Below are positions 26,501 to 35,030 of a stretch of 64,000 bases of DNA, piece by piece. This stretch comes from Alcaligenes pakistanensis. GTDB taxonomy: Bacteria > Pseudomonadota > Gammaproteobacteria > Burkholderiales > Burkholderiaceae_B. The notes under the pieces were generated by a model. That model was not told the origin of the DNA. It worked only from the letters and a program-made list of their open reading frames with translations, and made no database searches. The DNA lies in NCBI RefSeq assembly GCF_014652815.1, contig NZ_BMZN01000006.1, forward strand, positions 64,583-128,582, written 5' to 3'. How positions within the stretch are numbered: position 1 is the stretch's first letter; the number at the start of each line of letters is the position of its first letter. The position numbers and the translations under genes were made by a program.

Positions 26501-27304
26501 TTAATAGCGTGGTGGTGGAGCGTATTGCCCCTTACCGGCATCCCCCGGAAAGGGATTCGCTGTCGGGCTAACAGGCTGGCTAGGTTTGACGGGGCGGACC
26601 TCATAGAGCACGGCACCGATCACACCAATATTGCGCGTATCGCCCGCCAGGCTATTGGCGGCATACGCCCTGTCCTTACCGGAGAAACGGAAAGCGGCCA
26701 CTTCCTCTGCGCTTTTACGAAAACCTTCAATACGCAATACCGCCCCGGCTTGCAACATATAGCCGTTATGACTGCGACTGCCGGGCTTGCCCGACAAGAC
26801 ATCCAGGCCATCTACTGTTGTGATGATTTCATAAGGTGTCGCACTACGATTGGTATAGACCAGCACGTAACGCTCACCCGCCTTGCCAGCCAACTGGTAA
26901 TTGTTTTGGCCAATGCTGCTGTAAATCGTCAAGGGCATATCTCGCGCATCATGCACAGACAACTCCACCTTGCCCTGGTCTAACAAAATACTGCGCTGCG
27001 CATCCAGATTCTGCCCCAAAGCCTGACGAATACTGCGCTCATCGGAGTACGCCAATTGCAGCTCGTCCCGCTGCGGCTCTACGCGCTGGGCCTGCACAGA
27101 ATAAACCCGCGATTCACGGCCCTCTCCCCATTGCGTTCCCAAGGTAGACGCTGTTTGCGGTGTGGTGGATGACAGAGCGGCTGTTTGAGCACGCTGTTCT
27201 GCTTGTTGCGACATATTGCTGCAGGCCGCAAGCAGTAAGGCGGCAGTCAGCAGGCTCCAGCGGCCCAGACTTCGTGCCGCGAATAATGGCTGAGACAGAT
27301 TCAT
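26501..27304 (-). CDS. Putative lipoprotein, 267 residues
   Basis: The signal peptide SLLTAALLLAACSNM gives a lipobox (Cys ~28). The mature part has a Ser/Thr/Gln-rich stretch, then a mixed beta domain (KAGERYVLVYTNRSATPYEIIT... VLRIEGFRKSAEEVAAFRF) that may be a single beta-sandwich. The tail is Pro-rich (KPSQPVSPTANPFPGD). Function unknown; predicted to be anchored in the outer or inner membrane facing the periplasm. Confidence 0.82.
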   Translation of the reverse strand: MNLSQPLFAARSLGRWSLLTAALLLAACSNMSQQAEQRAQTAALSSTTPQTASTLGTQWGEGRESRVYSVQAQRVEPQRDELQLAYSDERSIRQALGQNLDAQRSILLDQGKVELSVHDARDMPLTIYSSIGQNNYQLAGKAGERYVLVYTNRSATPYEIITTVDGLDVLSGKPGSRSHNGYMLQAGAVLRIEGFRKSAEEVAAFRFSGKDRAYAANSLAGDTRNIGVIGAVLYEVRPVKPSQPVSPTANPFPGDAGKGQYAPPPRY

Positions 27305-27501
27305 ACGCTTCCCCTTTGATCAAGATAGGGGTCATCAGCGCCCCCTTGCTGAACGCGAGTATTGCTTATGTAACGGCATTTGGGTGGTGAGCAAATTTCA
27401 AAATTGAAATCGCCTGTATCAGAGAAAATTGCAAGGACCACAGGCCACATGGAGGGAACGGGCCTACTATTCAAACAGTCCCCTTACAACGAGCCGCAAA
27501 C

Positions 27502-27831
27502 ATGAATATCAGCAAGCTACCTTTTTGCACCGTCAACTGGTCTGACATTACTCCCACCGAACACCAAGGCGAAACTGGCATGGCCTTATGGCGCACGCAG
27601 CAGTTTGGCCCCATCCGAGTACGCATGGTCGAGTACAGCCCCGGCTATCTGGCAGACCACTGGTGTGTCAAAGGCCATATGTTGTTGTGTCTGGAAGGCA
27701 AGCTGGATACAGAACTGGAAGACGGACGCCGCTTTACGCTAGAACCCGGCCAGTCCTACCACGTGGCTGACAATGCCGAGCCGCACCGCTCCTCCACCCA
27801 AACCGGTGCCAAGCTGTACATCGTGGATTAA
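27502..27831 (+). CDS. DHCW-motif cupin protein
   Basis: The 109-residue single-domain cupin contains ADHWCVKGHMLLCLEGKLDTEL, with the DHCW-like signature, and a second half GQSYHVADNAEPHRSSTQ with the metal-binding His residues. Small cupins bind a metal and act as enzymes or sensors; the role is unknown. It is monocistronic with its own terminator. Confidence 0.87.
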   Translation: MNISKLPFCTVNWSDITPTEHQGETGMALWRTQQFGPIRVRMVEYSPGYLADHWCVKGHMLLCLEGKLDTELEDGRRFTLEPGQSYHVADNAEPHRSSTQTGAKLYIVD

Positions 27832-27854
27832 AGCCTGTTACGTAAAACCACGCT

Positions 27855-27884
27855 AAGGCAGCCCGAAACGGCTGCCTTTTTATT
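27855..27884 (+). terminator. Terminator of the cupin gene
   Basis: AAGGCAGCC - CGAAAC - GGCTGCCTT is followed by TTTATTTTT, 24 bases after the stop. Confidence 0.9.
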
Positions 27885-28162
27885 TTTCAAGCTAGTACAA
27901 GCCAACCCCCTGCCGATGCCTTTTCCTGGCATCCACTCCCTAGCTCCCATCTTCCAAGAAACGACAGCACAACAGGTTTTGCTTAAACCCCTTGTGTTGA
28001 TGCCTCGCTGAGCTGGGCTCCCCCCCTTCTACCCTCCCTCCTCTTATCGCCTTAGCCTGCACTTGCTAGAACTGCTCTCACTGCCTTTTGAGGACATTAC
28101 GCATAAAGAAATAATCCTTATTTGCTTTCCAGAGCATTTTTCCACAAAACCATAAATACACT

Positions 28163-28210
28163 ACCAAAACGTTTTGGTTATGCATAAAATTGGAACCAAA
28201 ACGTTTTACT
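28163..28210 (+). promoter_or_regulatory. Tandem LacI-type operators before the NCS2 permease operon
   Basis: ACCAAAACGTTTTGGT (28163-28178) is a perfect 16-bp palindrome with the central CG step typical of LacI/GalR operators. ACCAAAACGTTTTACT (28195-28210) is a near copy. Their centres are 32 bp apart, about three helical turns. Between them lies TGCATAAAAT, a possible -10. The LacI-family gene at 31752-32789 is the obvious candidate regulator. The rest of 27885-28283 shows no gene. Confidence 0.8.
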
Positions 28211-28283
28211 CATAAATCTGATAAAAACCCATAGGACTGCGGCAGGCCTTTTCAAGCTTGAGCACGCAGCACAGGAGACAACA

Positions 28284-29621
28284 ATGAAAGATACCCCCAC
28301 TGCGCAAGTGGACGAGCTGTATTCCCCCCAGCGCATGATTGCCTTCGGGCTACAACACGTACTGGTCATGGCCGCCTCGCCCATCGCCGCCGTATTTTTG
28401 ATGAGCAAGGCCTTGGGCTTTGACGCGGCTCTGACGACTCAACTGTTAAGCGCCACGTTTCTGGTCTGTGGCATAGGCACCTTGCTCCAATCCTTCGGCC
28501 CGGCCGGCATCGGCGCCAAACTACCTTTTGTGATGTTGCCCGGTGGCGCGCCCATTATTTTGTTCATTCTGATCGCGCAACAAACCGACTTGCCCACCGC
28601 CTCCGGTGCCGTGATTTTGTCTGCCCTGCTGTACTTTTTGATCGTGCCCATCTTCAAACGCTTTCTGCGTTACTTTCCAGCACTGGTCATTGGCATCATG
28701 CTCCTGCTGGTTGCCATCAATCTGGCGCAAATCTCCGGCAAGCTGATTGCAGGTACGCCTGGCACAGCGAATTTCGGTGATACGGACAATCTGCTCCTGG
28801 CTTTGATCACCATTGTCGCCACCGTCCTGTTTGCCCGCTTGCTCAAAGGCATGTGCCGCCAGTTGGCTATCTTGCTCGGCTTAGTCGTCGGTGCCTTGGC
28901 AGCTGCCTTGATGGGCGATATCAGCTTAAGCGGCGTGGGTTCAGGCCCGCTTCTAGCCCTGCCTTCGCCGTTTCCTTTCGGCCCACCGAACTTTGACCTG
29001 ATTGCCGCTTTGCCCTTGTTGCTCTTCACCCTGATTTCCATGGTGGAGGCCACGGGCCAAACCATCGCCTTGAATGAAGTGCTGGGCAAGGAAGATGAAG
29101 CCGAACAACAAGCCCAAGTACCCAATACCATTCGCGGCGATGGCCTGGCCTCCCTGCTGGGCGGTATTTTCGGGACCTCGCTCATTATTACCAGCGGCGA
29201 AAATATCGGCATTATCCGCGCCACCCAGGTTCGCTCCCGCTACGTGACGGCTGTTGGCGGTCTTTTCCTGATCTTGTTCGGTCTGCTCTCTCCCTTGTCG
29301 GCTCTGATCAGCGTCATTCCCGCAGCGGTGATTGGCGCAACCGGTCTGGTGGTGTTTGCCATCGTGGGCACTATGGGCATAGACATGTTGCGCAAGGTAG
29401 ATCTGCGTAGTCACTCCGCCATGTATGTCGTGGCCACTGCTCTGGCCATCGGCTTGCTGCCCATTGTGGTGCCGGGCATTTATGACCAGTTGCCTTCACA
29501 GCTACGCTTGCTGCTCTCTAACGGCGTTGCAATGGGTGCCTTGACGGCTGCCGTCTTGAATTACCTATTCATCCATGTGGGCCAACGTTCCCCCAAAACC
29601 GCCCCTCTTCACCATTCTTAA
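28284..29621 (+). CDS. NCS2-family nucleobase (uracil/xanthine-type) permease
   Basis: The 445-residue protein has about 14 hydrophobic segments. The NCS2 signature region with the essential Glu is ISMVEATGQTIALNEVLG, and TSGENIGIIRATQVRSRYV follows. The family imports purines, pyrimidines or urate by proton symport at the inner membrane. It is the first gene of a three-gene operon; its TAA overlaps the ATG of the amidohydrolase (TAATG), so translation is coupled. Control by the LacI-type operators upstream is inferred. Confidence 0.93.
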   Translation: MKDTPTAQVDELYSPQRMIAFGLQHVLVMAASPIAAVFLMSKALGFDAALTTQLLSATFLVCGIGTLLQSFGPAGIGAKLPFVMLPGGAPIILFILIAQQTDLPTASGAVILSALLYFLIVPIFKRFLRYFPALVIGIMLLLVAINLAQISGKLIAGTPGTANFGDTDNLLLALITIVATVLFARLLKGMCRQLAILLGLVVGALAAALMGDISLSGVGSGPLLALPSPFPFGPPNFDLIAALPLLLFTLISMVEATGQTIALNEVLGKEDEAEQQAQVPNTIRGDGLASLLGGIFGTSLIITSGENIGIIRATQVRSRYVTAVGGLFLILFGLLSPLSALISVIPAAVIGATGLVVFAIVGTMGIDMLRKVDLRSHSAMYVVATALAIGLLPIVVPGIYDQLPSQLRLLLSNGVAMGALTAAVLNYLFIHVGQRSPKTAPLHHS

Positions 29622-31051
29622 TGAGCTGTGTCATGAATAACGCTTCTTTATTCCAATCCCAAGATCTGGCCCAGGCCCGCATTCTGGAACCCGAACATCT
29701 GCTCCTTCCGAAAGGACCAGTAGGGGGACATGCGGTTGTCATCGAGGAAGGCCGCTTCAGTGATATCGGTACGGTGCAGGACATCACCGCTCGTCATCCC
29801 GGGCTACCCCGCTTAAGCCTGCCCGGCCATTTGCTGATGCCCGGTTTTGTTGATGCGCACCATCACGTTACCCAGTCGTATGGGAAATCGTTGGTGTACG
29901 GCGAGCCCTCGGAGATTTTCCGCCGCGTCTGGGTGCCTCTAGAAAGCACCTTGAATGCCCGCCATCTGTACGCCTCGAGCAAGCTGTCCGCACTGGAAGC
30001 CTTGCGCGGTGGGTTCACAACAGTCTGCGATGCCGGTACCCGCTCTTCTGAAGATCTGGATGCCATTGTTCAAGCCACCACGGACGTAGGCATACGCTGC
30101 GTGCTGGGCTTGATCTGCAACGACAAGCACAGCGCGGTACTATTGGACGCCGAGCCTATTCTGGCTCGCGCCCAAGCCCACTTACAGCAATGGGAGCACC
30201 ACGATTTGATCAGCCCCTCGCTGGCTATCTCCATCCCTGAAGCTGCCAGTGACGCCATGCTGCATCGTATCTATGCCATGAGCGAAGAGGCTGGTCGCGT
30301 CTTTCAGACCCATGCCAACGAACACCTGGTTGCCGTAGAACGCTCCTTGAATGCCCATGGCCGCCGCCCCATCGAGCATTTGGCTCATATTGGTGCCTTG
30401 GGCTCCGCCTCTTTGTTGGCCCATGCCACCCTGGTGACACCGAGCGAAATCCGCCTGCTGGCCGACCTGAATGCAGCGGTTTCCTACAACCCGGTTGCCA
30501 GTGCCTGGAAAGGCAATGCGGTCGCCCCGGCGGAGGCCATGCGGGTTCAAGGCATTCGTTTGGGCATGGGCACCGATGGCACACGCAGCGACGCCTTTCG
30601 CATGATGGATTACGGCGAAGCCGCACAACGTTTTGCCTTTGGCATGATGGTGGGCGACTCCTCCTGCGGCGCTGGCTGGACATGGCTGGACATGGCGACC
30701 CGAGGCGGGGCCGACGTCATAGGTCTGGGTCAGCAAACCGGACAAATTCGGGTGGGCGCGCAAGCTGACTTTCTGGTGGTCGATCTGCAAGTACCCGAGA
30801 TGACTCCGTCCTGGGATTTACCTTGGGAATTAGTACGCATAGCCGCTCGCGATCAAATTCGTGCCGTCGTGGTCCAGGGCAAGCTACGTCTGTGGGAAGG
30901 CCAGCCTGTCGATTGGGACCCCTTGCCCCTGCTGGAAGAAGTACGCGAGCTGGCTCGCCATGCTGTCGCCCAGTCTGATATACGCAAGCTGCACGCCCCA
31001 TCTACCGAGCATCTGGCCCGTCATGCCGAGCAAGAAAAGGCGATGGCATGA
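29621..31051 (+). CDS. Amidohydrolase/deaminase of the TRZ/ATZ (cytosine deaminase-like) family
   Basis: The 476-residue metal-dependent hydrolase has the metal-binding GFVDAHHHVTQS near residue 75, then HANEHLVAVERS, HATLV and the catalytic Asp in LGMGTDGTRSDAFR. Relatives deaminate guanine, 8-oxoguanine, cytosine or s-triazines. Pairing with an NCS2 permease favours a purine- or pyrimidine-like substrate. The ATG at 29621 is coupled to the permease stop; ATG 29633 is an alternative. It overlaps the next gene by 4 bases. Confidence 0.88.
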   Translation: MSCVMNNASLFQSQDLAQARILEPEHLLLPKGPVGGHAVVIEEGRFSDIGTVQDITARHPGLPRLSLPGHLLMPGFVDAHHHVTQSYGKSLVYGEPSEIFRRVWVPLESTLNARHLYASSKLSALEALRGGFTTVCDAGTRSSEDLDAIVQATTDVGIRCVLGLICNDKHSAVLLDAEPILARAQAHLQQWEHHDLISPSLAISIPEAASDAMLHRIYAMSEEAGRVFQTHANEHLVAVERSLNAHGRRPIEHLAHIGALGSASLLAHATLVTPSEIRLLADLNAAVSYNPVASAWKGNAVAPAEAMRVQGIRLGMGTDGTRSDAFRMMDYGEAAQRFAFGMMVGDSSCGAGWTWLDMATRGGADVIGLGQQTGQIRVGAQADFLVVDLQVPEMTPSWDLPWELVRIAARDQIRAVVVQGKLRLWEGQPVDWDPLPLLEEVRELARHAVAQSDIRKLHAPSTEHLARHAEQEKAMA

Positions 31052-31755
31052 CAGCAGGTTTGTTGATTGCTTTTGCTGCAGTATTAGCTGGCGCCTTTAT
31101 CCAAGGTGCCAGCGGCATGGGCTTTGCCTTGATTGTGGTGCCAGTGCTGGCTTTGGTACACCCCGCAGCCATTCCTGGCGCGCTGCTGTTTCTAATGTTG
31201 CCGCTTAATGCCTATGTGGCGTGGCGGGAACGTGAAGCGGTGGATCGCACCGGAGCGGCCTGGATTACAGTGGGCCGTTTTGCGGGCACCTTTGCCGGCT
31301 TGGGCATTTTGCTGGTGCTTTCAACCTATTGGTTAAATCAGTTCGTTGGTATCAGCACCTTGCTCGCTGTGCTGGCCTCGGTCCTGGCACCCAGCTTTAC
31401 ACCCGGTAAAAAAGCGCTTATTGCGACCGGCCTCGTCACCGGCATCACCGAAACGGCCACTGGTATTGGTGGCCCGCCCTTGGCCCTGGCGTATCAGCAC
31501 GCCCCCGTGGCAACCTTGCGTTCTACAGTGGCCTTGTGCTTTCTGGTGGGGGAAGTGATCTCGTTGATTGTGCTGGGAATTTCAGGCGCACTAGCCTGGT
31601 CGCATCTAAGTTACGCCGTGTTATGTCTACCTGCCTTGGTACTGGGGATGGGTTTGAGTAGTCTGGTCCACCACAGGCTGGATCAGCGTCGGCTGCGAAT
31701 AGGCGTACTTATATTTGCGACCGTTTCGGGTATTGCTGTAATGCTGGCTAATTAA
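31048..31755 (+). CDS. TauE/SafE-family membrane transporter
   Basis: The 235-residue protein has about seven to eight membrane helices and the family's duplicated GxxxGxGGPPL-like block (ETATGIGGPPLALAYQH). The family includes exporters of sulfite and organosulfonates; here it may export a deamination product (inference). It overlaps the amidohydrolase by ATGA, and its end overlaps the convergent LacI gene by 4 bases. Confidence 0.88.
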   Translation: MTAGLLIAFAAVLAGAFIQGASGMGFALIVVPVLALVHPAAIPGALLFLMLPLNAYVAWREREAVDRTGAAWITVGRFAGTFAGLGILLVLSTYWLNQFVGISTLLAVLASVLAPSFTPGKKALIATGLVTGITETATGIGGPPLALAYQHAPVATLRSTVALCFLVGEVISLIVLGISGALAWSHLSYAVLCLPALVLGMGLSSLVHHRLDQRRLRIGVLIFATVSGIAVMLAN

Positions 31756-32789
31756 GCATCACGCTGAGTGGAAGCGCGGGCCCGAAGCTCCGGCTTTGGG
31801 CCCAAGACCGACATACGGCTCTTGTCGCCCGACAAATGCTCGAACAGCAGCTCTACCGCCAAGGTCGCCACCTGTTCCAAATGCAAGTCCACTGCCGTCA
31901 AGGACGGCTCTGCGGTGCGGGCACGCAAGCCATCGTAACGGGTGGCAATCATCACATCTTGCGGGACGCGCAAACCGGCTTGCTGCACCGCGCGCAAGGC
32001 TCCGACGGCAAAAGCGTCCACGGGCACACATAAGGCGTCAATATCAGGATATCGCGCCAAGAGTTTGGCACAAGCCTCCTGCCCCCCTGCTTCCCCCAGA
32101 CTTTCTTCTACCTGCATATAGCGCAAAGGCATGGCATGCGCCGTGGCAAAGTTTTCATAGGCTTTCTTATGGCTGGCGTATGAATCCCGCACGGCACTAC
32201 TTTGCACCAAAGCAATCCGCCGCCGTCCTTGCTCCCACAAATGATTCAATAGCAAATGCGCTGTGGCTGTGGACTGCAGATCCACAAAAGGCAGGCTATC
32301 AGCACCACCGCCTTGCCGGCCAATAGAGACCAAAGCCACTCCGCGCTCTTGCAGCAAACGCACATTGGGATCATGCGTCATGGGCTCAAGCAAAATCGCC
32401 CCGTCTATATCCAGTCCTTCCAAAAAGGCTTGGGCATCTTCCAAAGGGGGCACAAACACCAGGGCGAGTCCACGCCGCATGGCCGCTTCTGCTGCGATAC
32501 CTGCCACTTCCATCATGAAGCCCAGCCGCGATACGCCTCCCGACACCGCAAAGGGCATGGACGACACCAGCGCAATACTATTGGCCGAACCTGAGCGTAG
32601 GCGTTGCGCCCGCACATTGGGTCGATACCCCAGGTCCGCTGCCACCTGCTTGACCCGCGCCCGTGTGACGGGGTCCACCACCCCACGATCATTTAAGGCA
32701 TGAGATACCGTCGTCAACGACACCCCTGCCGCTTTGGCGACATCGCGGATGGTCAGACGACGAGGGGAGGAAGTTATTGGACGCGACAA
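31752..32789 (-). CDS. LacI-family transcriptional regulator
   Basis: The 345-residue regulator has an N-terminal HTH (TIRDVAKAAGVSLTTVSHALND) and hinge helix (VRAQRLRSGSANSIALV), followed by a periplasmic-binding-protein-like effector domain (ARYPDIDALCVPVDAFAVGAL). The start appears to be TTG at 32789; no ATG precedes the HTH. It is convergent with the NCS2-amidohydrolase-TauE operon and probably represses it through the operators at 28163-28210. Confidence 0.92.
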   Translation of the reverse strand: MSRPITSSPRRLTIRDVAKAAGVSLTTVSHALNDRGVVDPVTRARVKQVAADLGYRPNVRAQRLRSGSANSIALVSSMPFAVSGGVSRLGFMMEVAGIAAEAAMRRGLALVFVPPLEDAQAFLEGLDIDGAILLEPMTHDPNVRLLQERGVALVSIGRQGGGADSLPFVDLQSTATAHLLLNHLWEQGRRRIALVQSSAVRDSYASHKKAYENFATAHAMPLRYMQVEESLGEAGGQEACAKLLARYPDIDALCVPVDAFAVGALRAVQQAGLRVPQDVMIATRYDGLRARTAEPSLTAVDLHLEQVATLAVELLFEHLSGDKSRMSVLGPKPELRARASTQRDA

Positions 32790-32867
32790 GGCTGGATCAA
32801 TTTGAAAAGGGATAGAGGAGAAAATAGCATAGCCTGGGAAACAACTGACGCAGAACTAAGCGGTGAA

Positions 32868-33176
32868 TCAAGCCACGACCCACTGCCCCAGGAGCACGAG
32901 ACCGCGAAAAACCAGCATGGCGGCCACTAACCAAGCATGTCCCAGGATATACCCAAAGCTTGCCCAGCCTCCGGCCCCATTCACATCCTTGGCGGAGAAT
33001 TCCATCATTAAGGCAAGGGCCAGAAGCAGCACCTCCAGACCCATAGTGGCCTTAACAACCCAGGTCCACGGAAAAGACAAAAGGTACACGAAGCCTACGA
33101 ACAACGCGCCCAGCAGCACCATCCAAAAAGCCACGCCAATCAGGCCAGCCAGATCTACCCGCTTTGAATTACTCAT
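32868..33176 (-). CDS. Small membrane protein, 102 residues
   Basis: Three hydrophobic helices (GLIGVAFWMVLLGALFVGFVYL, KATMGLEVLLLALALMMEF, AWLVAAMLVFRGLVLLGQWV) are separated by short polar loops. No recognised family. It lies upstream of the lacI-type gene on the same strand with a 78-base gap. Confidence 0.75.
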   Translation of the reverse strand: MSNSKRVDLAGLIGVAFWMVLLGALFVGFVYLLSFPWTWVVKATMGLEVLLLALALMMEFSAKDVNGAGGWASFGYILGHAWLVAAMLVFRGLVLLGQWVVA

Positions 33177-33313
33177 TAACTAGTGTGCCTACCTTTAAAG
33201 GTCTGGTTTTCAGCATTCGGACTGAAAAAAGCGCGAAGCACGCACCTTAGCCAATCTTGGTCAGGGGGCATCTTACAAGGTAATAAGCAGGTAAAGGGAA
33301 AGGATAGATGGCA

Positions 33314-33439
33314 TTAGCATTTTGATTTCCCTTCCAGCAGGCAATTTGTTTTACGCTGCTCTCGAAGTTGGGCTTGCATCAATTTTCGGCTTTCTTCTTG
33401 TTGCTGCCGCATCTGACGCAGAGATTTGACGTAGCTCAC
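33314..33439 (-). CDS. Possible 41-residue coiled-coil peptide
   Basis: A GTG start with GGAG six bases upstream encodes a Gln/Arg-rich helix (SLRQMRQQQEESRKLMQAQL...) ending LLEGKSKC. Base composition here is more balanced than in the AT-rich DNA that follows. It could be a small gene or the remnant of a larger one. Confidence 0.4.
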   Translation of the reverse strand: MSYVKSLRQMRQQQEESRKLMQAQLREQRKTNCLLEGKSKC

Positions 33440-33633
33440 TCAGCACTCCATTCCCTATCCAATCTGCAAGACCAGACTCTGTACAAACACAATAAGGTAC
33501 AACTTAGTCAGACCAATCAAACGTGCTAGTGACGGCGTCATCGACATCTACAAATCGAGAACAGTCAGAAATTTCTTAAAAACCACCTATTTCAAATAAG
33601 AAATTAAAAACAGCAAAAAAAAAGATAAAGACG

Positions 33634-33657
33634 AAAAAGCCGCCTAAAGGGGCGGCT
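33634..33657 (-). terminator. Terminator after the 19-codon ORF
   Basis: On the minus strand the stem AGCCGCC / GGCGGCT with a six-base loop is followed by TTTTTCG, about 38 bases after the mini-ORF stop. No larger gene on this strand precedes it within 300 bases. Confidence 0.75.
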
Positions 33658-33694
33658 ATGCTGGTTGATGGTCTCCGTCTTGTTTTAAAAAATG

Positions 33695-33754
33695 CTACAG
33701 CGCATCATGTTTGCTCGGAAAGTCACTGGGCCAGTTCATGGGCGTGTCATTCAT
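33695..33754 (-). CDS. Candidate 19-residue microprotein with perfect Shine-Dalgarno
   Basis: AAGGAGGT (33768-33761) lies six bases before an ATG encoding MNDTPMNWPSDFPSKHDAL, then TAG. An intrinsic terminator follows. A full-consensus ribosome site, tiny ORF and private terminator make a compact transcription unit; function is unknown and the peptide matches no family I know. It may be a microprotein, or a leader whose downstream gene is lost. Confidence 0.5.
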   Translation of the reverse strand: MNDTPMNWPSDFPSKHDAL

Positions 33755-34000
33755 GTCCAAACCTCCTTGTGTTTCTTTAATTGAGAAAGCCTAGAACGAG
33801 TTTTCATGCTATCAAAAAAATTACAAATCACAAGCGTTTGTAGCCATATTAAGCGTTTACCCTAAAAAAACAAATACAAGGTTCTATGACCTTTACCCCT
33901 TAAAAAACCGCTACTTATCTTGACCGATTTTATTTACTGCATTCAGATTGAAAAATAAAAAATAAAAACCCTTATAGATCTTATGCTTACAAAAAACCAT
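33755..34000. other. AT-rich spacer
   Basis: This is a long A-rich stretch with many poly-A tracts, very unlike the neighbouring genes. It probably contains the promoter of the 19-codon ORF (leftward). No other gene is seen. Confidence 0.4.
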
Positions 34001-34023
34001 AAAAAAAACCCTCATTACGAGGG
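34001..34023 (-). terminator. Terminator of the LysE-family gene
   Basis: On the minus strand the stem CCCTC / GAGGG is followed by eight T residues, 34 bases after the gene's stop. Confidence 0.8.
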
Positions 34024-34056
34024 CCTTAAAAACATGTAGTCCAAAAAAGACAAAAC

Positions 34057-34677
34057 TTAGGAACGCCGAGCCATCGCCAGGATCACGCCAAAGCCGATCA
34101 TCATGCTGCCACTAATCCGATTAACCCACCGCAGGCCACTTGCATTTTGCATTACCCCCGACAGTCGAGTCCCCACGTAGGCATAGGCGGCAATGGCAAT
34201 TACCTCCAACAGCAAGAAAATTACACCCTGGATCATGAAGCTGCTCCAGTAGTTGTTCATATCCACAAACTGAGGAAAAAAGGCGGTGAAGATCAAAATG
34301 GCTTTGGGATTCCCTATTGCCACAAAAAACTCTTGGCGAACCAGGCTCCAAATACCGTTTTTACCCAGATCGCTCTGTTCTTTTGTGGTCTTGGCACTGA
34401 CACGCAAAACCTTGATGCCCAAGTAGATCAGATAAGCCGCACCCACCAACTTAACCACAGTAAAAGCGGCTTCCGAGACCATCAGCAAGGTTCCCATGCC
34501 CAAGGCCGCGACCACAATCATGATGGCAAACGCGACCAGCCGGCCCATCGCGGCGACCAAGGCGGTGGACACGCCTTGCTTGGCCCCTACCGTCATGGAC
34601 AGCAGATTATTCGGCCCGAATGCCATATTGAGCGCAAAACAAGCAGGTAAGAACAACAACAAAACAGTAGAACTCAT
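34057..34677 (-). CDS. LysE/RhtB-family amino-acid exporter
   Basis: The protein has about 206 residues and six hydrophobic helices. The N-terminal PNNLLSMTVGAKQG and internal YLIYLGIKVLR and VAIGNPKAILIFTAFFPQF blocks are family signatures. It exports amino acids or related compounds by proton exchange; the substrate is unknown. The ATG at 34677 is preferred over a GTG five codons upstream. Confidence 0.92.
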   Translation of the reverse strand: MSSTVLLLFLPACFALNMAFGPNNLLSMTVGAKQGVSTALVAAMGRLVAFAIMIVVAALGMGTLLMVSEAAFTVVKLVGAAYLIYLGIKVLRVSAKTTKEQSDLGKNGIWSLVRQEFFVAIGNPKAILIFTAFFPQFVDMNNYWSSFMIQGVIFLLLEVIAIAAYAYVGTRLSGVMQNASGLRWVNRISGSMMIGFGVILAMARRS

Positions 34678-34820
34678 GGCGGACCTAAACACCTCTGGGG
34701 CTTCTCAACTACTCATCGCCCCGATTTTTACGGAAAAAAAGAGTATAACCGTCCACAAAGCCACTATTGCCACAAGCATCATAGCTGCAACCACATTTGC
34801 ACCCAGAGCAAGGCAAGCGT

Positions 34821-34967
34821 CTATAAAGTACATCGAGTCTTCCAGGATTCTCGACTAATCTCAGCCGCATCGTCCATAGAAGTCTGATTACCCCATCGCT
34901 CACGCTCCGCATTAGCATCGGTGCGACTTGGCTCGCCCATTACTGCTCGCTCCTCTGACTTATTCAT
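34821..34967 (-). CDS. Doubtful small ORF, 48 residues
   Basis: A hydrophilic, charged ORF beginning MNKSEERAVMGEPSRTD lies between benK and the LysE gene (gap 34678-35030). The ribosome site is weak and no family is seen, so coding status is uncertain. Nothing else is recognised in this gap. Confidence 0.22.
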   Translation of the reverse strand: MNKSEERAVMGEPSRTDANAERERWGNQTSMDDAAEISRESWKTRCTL

Positions 34968-35030
34968 CCCTATAGCTAAATCTATTGAATTCCGCTTGTA
35001 ATCCACACGCCTCGCACATCCAACCCAAAG

